Source: Tannerella sp.
GTDB taxonomy: Bacteria; Bacteroidota; Bacteroidia; Bacteroidales; Tannerellaceae
Assembly: GCA_031279875.1 (NCBI GenBank)
Contig: JAITHS010000224.1
Location: 1-9,694, forward strand
Reading direction: 5' to 3'
Length of the DNA: 9,694 bases
The translations under genes were made by a program, and so were the position numbers. The notes beneath the pieces are model-generated. The model worked only from the letters and a program-made list of their open reading frames with translations, had not been told where the DNA came from and searched no databases. The first letter of the stretch is position 1; every line of letters starts with the position of its first letter. Shown here one piece after another: positions 1 to 7,655 of the stretch.

Positions 1-63
1 GTAGTTTTTAGTGATTAGTTTTTAGTGATTAGTGATTAGTGATTAGTGATTAGTGATTAGTTA
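1..63 (+). repeat. Heptanucleotide tandem array, TTAGTGA unit
   Basis: Nine contiguous 7-nt units fill this stretch and run off the window edge. Six are exact TTAGTGA (8-14 and 22-56); the others are variants such as TTAGTTT and TTAGTTA. The right flank carries a matching array (9525-9594) whose unit, read on the minus strand, is TTAGTGG, so the two arrays are in opposite orientation. The pure 7-nt period without spacers argues against CRISPR. It resembles the short tandemly repeated heptanucleotide families known from some bacteria. No function can be read from it, and the full length is unknown because the array is cut by the window start. Confidence 0.95.
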
Positions 64-84
64 AGCAGAAGGCAGAAGGCAGGG
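64..84 (+). repeat. Short degenerate heptamer repeat, GGCAGAA
   Basis: Three adjacent 7-nt units read AGCAGAA, GGCAGAA, GGCAGGG. They link the TTAGTGA array to the hairpin element, whose left arm starts inside them at 80. The word AAGGCAGAA recurs in the right flank at 9331-9339, again just before a hairpin-element copy, so it appears to belong to the same mosaic of repeat modules. Confidence 0.6.
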
Positions 85-227
85 CATTCGTCATTGCGAG
101 GAACGAAGCAATCCAGAAATTCCAGGATTGCAGGAGAGGCAGGATTTACAGGTTTTTACCTGGATTGCTTCGTTCCTCGCAATGACGAATGCCCTGTACG
201 TTAACGTCATCGCAATGACGTGGTACC
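80..227 (+). repeat. Palindromic repeat element, left copy
   Basis: A MITE-like or REP-like non-coding element. The arms 80-116 and 160-196 are perfect reverse complements over 37 bp around a 43-nt centre, so a very stable hairpin can form in DNA or RNA. Positions 89-227 align without gaps to 9388-9526 in the same orientation, with 10 mismatches in 139 by my count (about 93% identity). The arm core contains ATTGCGAGGAACGAAGCAAT, a word I recognise as a dispersed repeat in many bacterial genomes. The element ends in GTGGTACC at 220-227. No transposase is encoded here, so mobility would need help in trans. Confidence 0.9.
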
Positions 228-346
228 GTCTTTCCTCGACGCAGCGACTTTATGGACGGACATTAATTATTTGCGGATTTGAAGGTATTTCACATCCCTA
301 ACGAAACGAAGATTTTTTTTCCCTGATTCAAATTTTTTACACCCCA
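228..346. other. Intergenic stretch with no recognised feature
   Basis: Between the left hairpin element and the 31-bp element I see no credible gene, tRNA or array. The only visible compositional features are a T8 run at 313-320 and a T6 run near 332-337. Neither follows a stem, so I do not call them terminators. Confidence 0.6.
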
Positions 347-377
347 GCTTGCAGGGTTTTAAACCGCAGCAAGGGTT
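347..377 (-). repeat. 31-bp imperfect dyad element, left copy
   Basis: Read on the minus strand this segment matches 9291-9321 on the plus strand at 28 of 31 positions (AACCCTTGC ... CCCTGCAAGC). The two copies are therefore inverted relative to each other, one on each side of the operon. Each is itself an imperfect dyad with CTTGC / GCAAG arms around a TTTAAA-like centre. It looks like a dispersed intergenic repeat of unknown function. Confidence 0.75.
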
Positions 378-406
378 TTGATATTTCGTCTTTGAGAGAG
401 ACGAGC

Positions 407-418
407 ATTCGTCATTGC
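407..418. repeat. Fragment of the palindromic element
   Basis: ATTCGTCATTGC matches part of the hairpin-element arm (87-95 and the complement of 181-190). A similar fragment lies in the right flank at 9237-9249 (CGTCATTGCGAAT). These are probably eroded or partial insertions of the same repeat family. They are short, so chance resemblance cannot be excluded for either one alone. Confidence 0.45.
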
Positions 419-421
419 TTT

Positions 422-457
422 CGTTGTTAGGAATCGGCACGTTGTTAGGAATCGGCA
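422..457 (+). repeat. 18-bp perfect tandem duplication
   Basis: CGTTGTTAGGAATCGGCA occurs twice back to back, at 422-439 and 440-457, without a mismatch. It lies just downstream of the operon end. A perfect duplication of this kind suggests recent slippage or an actively varying copy number. The second copy runs directly into a small GC-rich hairpin. Confidence 0.95.
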
Positions 458-469
458 GGCAGAGCCTGC
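455..469. repeat. Small GC-rich hairpin
   Basis: GCAGGC (455-460) and GCCTGC (464-469) form a perfect 6-bp stem with a 3-nt loop. It lies downstream of the last gene of the operon and overlaps the end of the 18-bp tandem duplication. It may help end or stabilise the transcript, but no U-tract follows on the minus strand. Confidence 0.5.
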
Positions 470-479
470 GTGGATAAGG

Positions 480-503
480 CAGACAAGGTAGGAACCTTGT
501 CTG
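480..503 (-). terminator. Hairpin just after the operon, possible terminator
   Basis: CAGACAAGGT (480-489) and ACCTTGTCTG (494-503) form a perfect 10-bp stem with a 4-nt loop. On the minus strand it starts 6 nt past the stop codon of the last gene, which is the right place for a terminator or for a stem protecting the mRNA 3' end. No run of U follows on the minus strand, so it is not a textbook intrinsic terminator. Together with the second stem at 455-469 it may act as a processing or stability element. Confidence 0.45.
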
Positions 504-509
504 AACAAA

Positions 510-1571
510 TCAATCAAATACGGCTCTGTAAACGTCAACTTCCGTAATGGCGGTGAAAGGCGTCCGGTAGGAATCGGAGACGACTAATTTCAGATACCGT
601 CCGCTCATCAGTTCGGTAGCGTCGAGTGTCAGGTCTATGACGCTGTTTTGGCCGGAAGGGTAGGTGCCTTGCACGACTTTTTTCCATGTAGTCGAATTGA
701 CATTGTCTTCATCGCCGACGTAGTATTCAACGGTTTTTGTGTCGCCGTTTCCGCGTCGTCGGGTAACAATTCTGGCTACGTCGGTATTTTCTTTCATGTC
801 GATTATTGCCCAGTGCGGAAGCGGCGCATTAGGGCTGTACATAGAGTGCCAGTAGTTGTTTGTTGCATAATTACCGTCTATGATAGCGTTTATTCCGCCG
901 CCTTCGGTATGTGCATCCGAATGTCCGACAACAGTCCAGCCTGTTTTGTTGCATTGTACGAGTTTGGGGATACTGACGGAAATTGTTTTCTCCACATTGC
1001 CGATTTTAACCTTCACTTCGGCAAGTCCGACAGAGTTTCCGGTGATAATACCATCCTGATAAACGGTGGCTACGTTGGGGTTAGACGACGTCCACATTTG
1101 CGGGCCTGATGCGTTAGCAGGTTCGGGAGACACATAAATCTGCAATTTGCCTTTGGGAAAGAGCAAGACATTTGTTCTGGCGAGATTGAAATTCGTACAA
1201 GGAATGTAAGGTCTTACTCTGATATTGATGCGGGCGGCTTCCATGCCTTCGGCCGAAACAAAAACAGTTGTCAGACCTTCGCTGACACCCTCTACCAAGC
1301 CGGTTTGACTTACTTTGGCTATATTTTCGTCTTCGCTACGCCATGAGACGTTGAGGTTGTCGGGACTTGCCGTTATCTGCGCCTTGCCTTCTATAAACAT
1401 ACCCCGCCTTTTAGCTTCTTCTACGTAGTAGCTATCTGCGTTTTGTGTAGCGCCGATGTACAGTTCCAGCGAGGTATAATCAACGTATGGCGTTTGTGTT
1501 ACTTCATAATCCGGATATTTTGCGCATCCGAGAAGTAAACTTATGACTAAAATGCTGTTAAAAATTTTCAT
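510..1571 (-). CDS. Surface lipoprotein with two Ig-like domains and a discoidin (F5/8C) domain
   Basis: This 353-residue protein probably sits on the outer surface and binds glycan. A short signal peptide ends in the lipobox LLLGC, with Cys16 as the lipid-anchored residue. Two bacterial Ig-like (BIG2-type) domains follow at about 30-119 and 122-201. Both show the family pattern of an aromatic-Ser segment, then IAKV or VATV, then GLVEG or GIITG, as in 'VSWRSEDENIAKVSQTGLVEG'-like spacing. The C-terminal part, about 204-349, reads as an F5/8 type C (discoidin) jelly roll: AIIDGN, YWHS, PHWAIIDM, then GRYLKLVVSDS and a closing ITEVDVY strand. It is the last gene, starting 2 bp after the stop of the preceding one, so translational coupling is likely. 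In related loci this slot holds an accessory surface glycan-binding protein. No catalytic residues are apparent, and the ligand is unknown. Confidence 0.85.
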   Translation of the reverse strand: MKIFNSILVISLLLGCAKYPDYEVTQTPYVDYTSLELYIGATQNADSYYVEEAKRRGMFIEGKAQITASPDNLNVSWRSEDENIAKVSQTGLVEGVSEGLTTVFVSAEGMEAARINIRVRPYIPCTNFNLARTNVLLFPKGKLQIYVSPEPANASGPQMWTSSNPNVATVYQDGIITGNSVGLAEVKVKIGNVEKTISVSIPKLVQCNKTGWTVVGHSDAHTEGGGINAIIDGNYATNNYWHSMYSPNAPLPHWAIIDMKENTDVARIVTRRRGNGDTKTVEYYVGDEDNVNSTTWKKVVQGTYPSGQNSVIDLTLDATELMSGRYLKLVVSDSYRTPFTAITEVDVYRAVFD

Positions 1572-1573
1572 AA

Positions 1574-2488
1574 TTATTTTTCTTTTTGAGGATTAAATTC
1601 GAGTCTCAATTCTTCCTGCATTTGATAGGTCGTACCGTTGAAAACATAATTATATCTTAACAGGAATGTTTTATAGTAGTTAAACCCAGTATCTTCGATC
1701 GTAAAAGTATTGGGATAGAGCGGGTCGTCGTCGATCTGTGTTACGTTTATTTCTTTCCATGGCGTGATGGTAACGTGACCGTCTTCGGCTATTTCGAGCG
1801 TAATAGATCCGGCGTTGATAGTGTTAGTGTTGGAAGCAAAAGTTTCGTTTCCGGCCATTATTCGCACTTTGTTTCCACTTACGGGAAAGACCTGTTTTGT
1901 TCCCATCACGTTGACGCTGTTGCGTACGCCACGCAAAGCGTAAGAAGTAACGGTTTTTTGGGTTGCCCAATAGTTTTTCAGCAAAACGCGGTAGAGAATT
2001 GTCGCTTTTTGGGGATGAAATTCGTAGGCTGAAAACGTTTGCACTTTAAGTGGAATGAAGTAGATAGAATCCGGCGACAGACCGTCGGCGCGTACTTTAA
2101 TCGGCATTCTTCCGGTTCTTTGTCCCGCCTGAACGGTGATACGGTAGTTGTCGATTGAATATTTGTCGGCAGACAGTTTTTGGGCATACTTTGATTCGTC
2201 GGTATCATAGTTTGTGCGGTTGTACTTAAAGAGCAGGTTTAAGTCTTCCACCATGTCCACGCGGGCTTCCTGCTCAATCTCGTGAGCGCCGCCGCAACCG
2301 ACTACTACATAACCGGTTGATTCTGCTTCTTTGGAGAGGTCAAATTCTTCGGCAAAGACATTGAAACCGTCGTCGCTCAACAATGCAAACTGATTTTTGT
2401 ATTGTTCGCGTTCAAACAATTCATCTCTGTCGCATGCACAAATCATTGTGCCGAGTATCAAAATAACTGATATATTAATACGTTTCAT
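1574..2488 (-). CDS. DUF1735/DUF4361-type surface lipoprotein
   Basis: I place the start at 2488, giving 304 residues beginning MKRINISVIL. The in-frame ATG at 2524 would overlap the susD stop and put a non-signal stretch ahead of the signal peptide. The lipobox is ICAC with Cys19, followed by acidic DRDELFE, as in surface-exported Bacteroidota lipoproteins. Residues about 35-150 resemble the BT_3987-like DUF1735 beta-sandwich: a Tyr-rich strand, then YSIDNYRITVQAG, then the D-x-L-x-x-D...Y-x-x-P-L-K-V ending. Residues about 165-300 fit DUF4361 (TFTIEDTGFNYYKTFLLRYN). Proteins of this build usually sit directly after susD and are thought to be accessory binding or scaffold proteins rather than enzymes. 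The assignment is by pattern recall; a profile search should confirm the domain borders. Confidence 0.8.
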   Translation of the reverse strand: MKRINISVILILGTMICACDRDELFEREQYKNQFALLSDDGFNVFAEEFDLSKEAESTGYVVVGCGGAHEIEQEARVDMVEDLNLLFKYNRTNYDTDESKYAQKLSADKYSIDNYRITVQAGQRTGRMPIKVRADGLSPDSIYFIPLKVQTFSAYEFHPQKATILYRVLLKNYWATQKTVTSYALRGVRNSVNVMGTKQVFPVSGNKVRIMAGNETFASNTNTINAGSITLEIAEDGHVTITPWKEINVTQIDDDPLYPNTFTIEDTGFNYYKTFLLRYNYVFNGTTYQMQEELRLEFNPQKEK

Positions 2489-2517
2489 ATTTTTATTATT
2501 TATTGTTATTAATAGTG

Positions 2518-4533
2518 TTACCATCCCGGATTTTGGTCAAAAGAAGGCAATCGTTTCATTTCTATTTTCGGAATCGGGAGGAAAATGAATTTCCTGTTTA
2601 TCAGCCGGTTTACAGTACGGTTGCTGTTAGGAATGACCCTCTGATAGTAGGAGTCTTTTGTAGCGCTTGTATTCATACCTCTGATGGGTTCGTTTTCCGA
2701 TTCTTCATAGTCACCCCATCGGCGAACGTCATAGAAACGGTGATTCTCGAAAAGAAATTCGACCATTCGTTCTCTCTTTATTTTTGCCAGAATGGTTGCG
2801 GGGTCTGATGCGTCGGTAATACCGGGCAGTCCGGCGCGATATCTTACTTGATTGATCGCTTTTTTGATAGCCTCTTCATCTCTGACAAATGTTTGTGAAA
2901 CACCGTTTGTTTCGACGGTATAAGATTCGTTGCCCAGATTGTTGAGTGCTTCGGCATAGGCGAGCAGTATTTCGGCGTAGCGGATGATAGGGAATGGTTT
3001 TGCTAACCTGCGCGATCCTGTGCCTGTCCATGCGTCGATTTGATTTACATATTTGCGAAGCACATAACCTGTTGCCGGATGGTCGTTAGGATTTGGCGCT
3101 CCCGATTTGCCGTTGGGAGAATCAAGATAATAAGTAACGGTCAGGTTTTTATGGCTGGCGTCAGAAGTAGAAGAATTCGCCCAGAAACATTCGCTGAAAC
3201 CGATCGAAGCGTAGAAGCGAGGCTCGCGATTGACATACATATTAAATACGCCGGCATTGAGGCGATAACCGGAAAATTCTTTTTGTTGGCTCGTAAATCC
3301 CGTTTCGTCGTAAGGATACTCTTCGCTGGCGTCGGAAATAGGTCGTCCGTCTGCCATTTCATACGCATCGACTATTTTTTGCGTAACGCACATGCCGTTC
3401 CATCCGCCGTTGGAAACGGGGAATGAATGTTTGGTATATTCCCGAACTCCCGTCGAATTTTTTGCCCAGATAAATTCGGGGTTTACATTCATGACGGTTT
3501 CGCCGTTAAACATATCGTGATATGAACGAAGCGGATCGATATTGGCAGCGCCGTTGGGAAATGACTGTGTCGCATAATTGGGGTCGTTCGTATTAGTCGA
3601 AAGTTGCGGCGTTGTATTGTCTCTTTCTACTGTGTGCAGTTTATACAAGGCTAATCCATCGACGGTCATCTCCATCACCCTTTTTGCGGCGGCGGCAGCC
3701 AATGCCCAGCGTTTGGGGTCATATTCTTGGGAGATGTAATGTTTTCCGTCGGTTTTGCGCGTCCAGTTGCCGAAATACATTCTGGCGACCGAACCTCCGT
3801 TGAACAGCGGGCTTGCGTGTATCAACCGCAGGCGTGCTATCAGAGCATAGGCAGCACCTTTGGTAGGCAGCCCGAAATCGAGTACCGACTGTATTTTTTC
3901 CGGCATAAAGAGCGCTGCTTCTTCTAATTCCGCGCAGATATATTCTACCGTCTCGTCGTAAAGATTGCGTGGTCGGTCGTAATATTCAATTTCTTCGTTG
4001 TTTTTCGGAAGTTCGTCATACAATATCACTAATGGGCCGTAATCCATCAGGATATTGTAATAGGCGTATGCACGAATAAATCGCGTATATGCAAGTATTC
4101 GCGTCTTTTCGTTTCCTATCCAGTCTTTGGGTTCGTTGATACGGGAGAAAATGGTGTTACATTGGCGAATAATCTCGTAATATGACTTCCATACATTCAT
4201 TGAGCCCAGGTTATTTTCGTTGTAACTGCCCAGCACGTATCCCATTCCTTGAAATTCGCTCGTACCGAACAGACAAAACGATTCGTCGGTAGCCATAGGC
4301 CCCGGTGTGTGAAATCCTGGCTGTCCCGTGCCGAAAATATTCCCTTCGTCACGAAAACTTGCGGCAGCATCCCACATATAGGCTTCCATATATCTTTTGT
4401 TGGAAAAGATAGAATCAAAGTTGATCTCTTCATCTGCATAACCGCTGATATCAAGGAAATCGCATGAATAAAATGTGGCGGATAAAAGCATAGCCACAAG
4501 TCCGTATATTGATTTTAATTTTATATATTTCAT
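2518..4533 (-). CDS. susD-like: SusD/RagB-family substrate-binding lipoprotein
   Basis: This 671-residue outer-membrane lipoprotein forms the lid of the SusC transporter and binds the incoming substrate. The signal peptide ends in FYSC with Cys24 lipidated, followed by DFLDISGYADEEI, a standard SusD opening. The N-terminal half carries the helical TPR-like region, including the FIRAYAYYNILMDYGPLVIL segment near residue 150. The C-terminal part has the usual family signatures: ENHRFYDVRRWG at 596-607, LPIPKIEM at 652-659, and a terminal DQNPGW. It is long for the family (commonly about 500-600 residues), probably because of extra surface loops. It starts 11 bp after the susC stop, as expected for an obligate partner. 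Pairing with SusC is secure; the substrate is unknown. Confidence 0.96.
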   Translation of the reverse strand: MKYIKLKSIYGLVAMLLSATFYSCDFLDISGYADEEINFDSIFSNKRYMEAYMWDAAASFRDEGNIFGTGQPGFHTPGPMATDESFCLFGTSEFQGMGYVLGSYNENNLGSMNVWKSYYEIIRQCNTIFSRINEPKDWIGNEKTRILAYTRFIRAYAYYNILMDYGPLVILYDELPKNNEEIEYYDRPRNLYDETVEYICAELEEAALFMPEKIQSVLDFGLPTKGAAYALIARLRLIHASPLFNGGSVARMYFGNWTRKTDGKHYISQEYDPKRWALAAAAAKRVMEMTVDGLALYKLHTVERDNTTPQLSTNTNDPNYATQSFPNGAANIDPLRSYHDMFNGETVMNVNPEFIWAKNSTGVREYTKHSFPVSNGGWNGMCVTQKIVDAYEMADGRPISDASEEYPYDETGFTSQQKEFSGYRLNAGVFNMYVNREPRFYASIGFSECFWANSSTSDASHKNLTVTYYLDSPNGKSGAPNPNDHPATGYVLRKYVNQIDAWTGTGSRRLAKPFPIIRYAEILLAYAEALNNLGNESYTVETNGVSQTFVRDEEAIKKAINQVRYRAGLPGITDASDPATILAKIKRERMVEFLFENHRFYDVRRWGDYEESENEPIRGMNTSATKDSYYQRVIPNSNRTVNRLINRKFIFLPIPKIEMKRLPSFDQNPGW

Positions 4534-4544
4534 AACATAAATTT

Positions 4545-7500
4545 TTAAAGTGTAATGTACATTTGTAATGAATAAACTGCCGGAATCGGATAAACGGCTC
4601 CTCTTCGGTTGGCCTGTTCGGGATCAAATACTTTTACCTTGTCCCATACGTGCAGGTTGTTGCCGACTAATTGCAGGTCGAGGGAAGAAACGCCGATTTG
4701 CTGAAAGAATTTGTTTTTCAAACGATAACTTATCATCACTTCTTTGAGACGGACATAACCGGCATCGCTTTTCCAGAAATCGGAAGTTTGCGCGTTATTG
4801 TTGTTAGCTCCATATTGGAGGCGCGGCAGAGTGGCATTCGGATTTTCCGCCAAAGCGGGATCAATACCGTTAGCGAGCGCATAATCTCTGGGAATCCACC
4901 GTGTCGAAGGATCTTTGAACTGTTCCAGTATGTTTCCGATTTCTCCGCCGGCAAAAGGAATATATCCGATGCCGTTTCTGAAATAATCTACTTTACCGGT
5001 ACCCTGAAACAGGACGCCTATAGAAAGGTTTTTATAATTAAATTCACCGCCTGCGCCAAACGTAACCAAAGGATACATATCTCTAAAAGTCAACGGCACT
5101 CTGTCTTCGTCGTTCACTTTTCCGTCTCCGTTGATGTCCTTATATTTGAGGTCTCCGGGCATCACTTCACCCCACGCCTGTTTGGGACTGTATTTGATGT
5201 CGTCTTCATCTTTGAAAAAACCGAGACATTGCAGACCGCGAACGCCCTGATAAGGCTGTCCGTGCCATTCCATATAGGGGTATTGTTCGTTTACTCTTTC
5301 CCAGTTTTGAACAAGGTTTTGTGCGTAGGTATAGTTAGCCCGAACAGAGAAAGTGATGTCTTTGTTTACTTGTTGTGTGTAAGAGATATTTCCGTCCGAA
5401 CCCCAGCTTTCCATTTTTCCTACATTGCCGAAAGGCATGTTTATCAATCCTACATAATCGGGTATTTGTACACGTTGCTGGAAAATGCCGTCGCGCCGGT
5501 CGCGCCATATATCGGCAGTGGCGGAAATCTTGTTCTTAAACAGTTGAATGTCAACGCCGAAGTCGGTTTTGATGGCTTTTTCCCATATCAGGTTGTCGGC
5601 ACCTTCGCGGCTTACACGTATTGTTTCTAACGACGATGGGGCGCCCCAGACAGATCTGCTTCCCAGCGTAACACGTGTCAGATAAGGAAAGCGCATGTCG
5701 GTAATGCGGTCATTGCCTACAATGCCGTAAGTACCTCTTATTTTAAAGGAGTTGAGCCATGTCATATTATCCCGTACCCAATCGTATCCGGTAAGCAACC
5801 ACCCCACGCCGATAGAAGGGAAAAATCCGTACTGGCGACCGGGCGTAAAGTTTTCGCTGCCCATGTAACTGCAATTTATATCAGTAAGATAAGTATCTCT
5901 AAACCCGTATGTCAGACGTCCTGCTACCGATTGATACCTGACGGGAATGGCTGAAAGACTGTTTGAAGCGTCTCTTGTGTTTTGCTGGTCGCTGATAGTA
6001 TAACGCACCAAACCTCCTACGCGATGGTCTTCATTAAAAACCCTGTCGTATGACAGGTTTGATTCCATATAAAATTTACGGAAAGCCGTTTCGTCATTAT
6101 AATAGACCAAATTTGATTTTGCCCGTTGTTCTCTGGTTACTAAATTACCGATGTTATTACGTCCTAATGCTCTGTACAAAGCCGGTAAAGTAAGGCGTCG
6201 TTCAAATAAAGTGCCGTCTCGGTTGTATGAGCCTTGTATTCTGATTTTCAGTCCTTCGGTCAATAATTTCAAATCCTGTTCGAGGGCAAGGGTAAATAAT
6301 TGCTGGTTGTTTTGCTGACTGCTCTTTCCGGTATGATTGATCCATACGTAAGGCGATGCTACGTCATTACCGGAACCTGCTGCGGGCAGTTGTCCGTTGG
6401 AATATATCTTGGGGAAGAGCAACGGGGTAACGGCAGCCTGTGCCTCCCATACATAGTTTGTGTTTGCTTCTCCGGGACGGTTGTTGATCGACAGATATGC
6501 ACTGGAACTAAAATACATTTTTGTTGTACTTGTCAGATTCATATCCAGATTAAGACGTAAATTGAATGTATTATATCCGGCATTAGAGGCGTAGGGATTA
6601 TCTTTTTCCGCTTTATAAGCTGCCGTTTCCTGTGTGTATCCGAGACTGACGAAATAACGGGCTATTTGTCCGCCACCTTTTGCGCTGGCGTAATATGTTT
6701 GCTTAAAAGACGTAGGGTTCAGAATTTCATCCTGCCAGTTGACGTCGGGATACAAATCGGGGTCCAAACCGTCTTTGATAACGTCTAATTCGATATCGTT
6801 GTATCGCGGTTGTTCGCCACGCACGGCATAAGCCTCATTAGCCAACAGTGCATAATCGTAAGCGCGCAGATATTTGGGCAGGCGTTTGATTTGTGATACG
6901 GAGTAGTTGGCGCGTCCGGTGAAATAGAGTTTGCCTTCTTCTCCGCGTTTTGTTGTAATCAACACTACTCCGTTAGCGCCTTTGGAGCCATATACTGCGG
7001 TTGCGGAAGCGTCTTTCAAGACGGAAAAACTTTCAATATCGGCGGGGTCAATGGAGTTAATATCGCCTTCTATTCCGTCGATTAACACTAACGCGCTGCT
7101 GTTGGCGCCAAAAGTACCGATACCGCGTATCCAGAAATCGGCAAGGTTTCTTCCCGGCTCTCCGCTTGTTTGCATTGTTATGATACCGGCTACCCTGCCG
7201 CCCAGCATATTGGTAATAGAGGGCGACGGTACTTGTAACTCTTTGGTATTGACGGAAGTAACGGCGGCAACGGAAGATATTTTACGTTGAGCGCCGGAAG
7301 CTACTATAACGACTTCTTCTATCTCATGAGCGTTTTCTTCCATACGTATTTCCAGATTTTTTAATTCTTCTGTTATCAGATATTCTTTGTTTTTGTATCC
7401 GATATACTGAAATACAAGAGTGTTGCCGCGCGCGGCTTTGATGGAAAATTTTCCGTCCTGATCTGAAATAACTCCTCTGCTCGGTTTGTCCTTAATATAA

Positions 7501-7628
7501 ACGGCTACGCCCGGCAATACGTCGCCCAGATCGTCGTATATTTTTCCCTGAATGGTATAATCCTGCGCATATAGCGAGAACGAAACCATCGTCAATAGTA
7601 TTATGATACCTGCTATTTTTTTCTTCAT
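4545..7628 (-). CDS. susC-like: SusC/RagA-family TonB-dependent outer-membrane transporter
   Basis: This 1027-residue protein imports the bound substrate across the outer membrane with TonB-ExbBD energy. A signal peptide of about 21 residues ends at SLYA/Q. Residues about 23-98 form the N-terminal carboxypeptidase-regulatory-like domain of SusC proteins (IQGKIYDDLGDVLPGVAVYI, then DGKFSIKA and FQYIGY). A candidate TonB box lies at about 103-110 (IEEVVIVA). The plug covers about 115-230 and includes WIRGIGTFG and the SusC hallmark LKDASATAVYGSKGANGVV at 204-222. The remainder is the beta-barrel, with the common DINGDGKVNDEDR calcium-loop-like motif near residue 830. The C-terminus ends in a barrel strand (YSLQMYITL). 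Length and architecture are normal and I see no frameshift. The start at 7628 is preceded by an A-rich leader, not a Shine-Dalgarno site. Confidence 0.97.
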   Translation of the reverse strand: MKKKIAGIIILLTMVSFSLYAQDYTIQGKIYDDLGDVLPGVAVYIKDKPSRGVISDQDGKFSIKAARGNTLVFQYIGYKNKEYLITEELKNLEIRMEENAHEIEEVVIVASGAQRKISSVAAVTSVNTKELQVPSPSITNMLGGRVAGIITMQTSGEPGRNLADFWIRGIGTFGANSSALVLIDGIEGDINSIDPADIESFSVLKDASATAVYGSKGANGVVLITTKRGEEGKLYFTGRANYSVSQIKRLPKYLRAYDYALLANEAYAVRGEQPRYNDIELDVIKDGLDPDLYPDVNWQDEILNPTSFKQTYYASAKGGGQIARYFVSLGYTQETAAYKAEKDNPYASNAGYNTFNLRLNLDMNLTSTTKMYFSSSAYLSINNRPGEANTNYVWEAQAAVTPLLFPKIYSNGQLPAAGSGNDVASPYVWINHTGKSSQQNNQQLFTLALEQDLKLLTEGLKIRIQGSYNRDGTLFERRLTLPALYRALGRNNIGNLVTREQRAKSNLVYYNDETAFRKFYMESNLSYDRVFNEDHRVGGLVRYTISDQQNTRDASNSLSAIPVRYQSVAGRLTYGFRDTYLTDINCSYMGSENFTPGRQYGFFPSIGVGWLLTGYDWVRDNMTWLNSFKIRGTYGIVGNDRITDMRFPYLTRVTLGSRSVWGAPSSLETIRVSREGADNLIWEKAIKTDFGVDIQLFKNKISATADIWRDRRDGIFQQRVQIPDYVGLINMPFGNVGKMESWGSDGNISYTQQVNKDITFSVRANYTYAQNLVQNWERVNEQYPYMEWHGQPYQGVRGLQCLGFFKDEDDIKYSPKQAWGEVMPGDLKYKDINGDGKVNDEDRVPLTFRDMYPLVTFGAGGEFNYKNLSIGVLFQGTGKVDYFRNGIGYIPFAGGEIGNILEQFKDPSTRWIPRDYALANGIDPALAENPNATLPRLQYGANNNNAQTSDFWKSDAGYVRLKEVMISYRLKNKFFQQIGVSSLDLQLVGNNLHVWDKVKVFDPEQANRRGAVYPIPAVYSLQMYITL

Positions 7629-7655
7629 GTTTTTCTTTTTATTTTGTTAAACATA

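Noticed and set aside
313..337. T-runs in the left flank as terminators
   Set aside because: No stem precedes them on either strand, so they do not form intrinsic terminators.
648..1109. Open frame of 153 codons on the plus strand
   Set aside because: It is antisense to the Ig-like/discoidin lipoprotein gene and shows no family signature.
4671..5630. Long open frame of 319 codons on the plus strand, antisense to susC
   Set aside because: It lies wholly within the strongly supported susC gene, has no recognisable domain or signal, and its composition is that expected from the reverse strand of a coding region.
7641..7655. Possible internal promoter before susC (TATGTTTA on the minus strand)
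   Set aside because: It differs from the TAnnTTTG consensus in one base, has no TTTG box at the right distance, and would leave a leader of about a dozen nucleotides.
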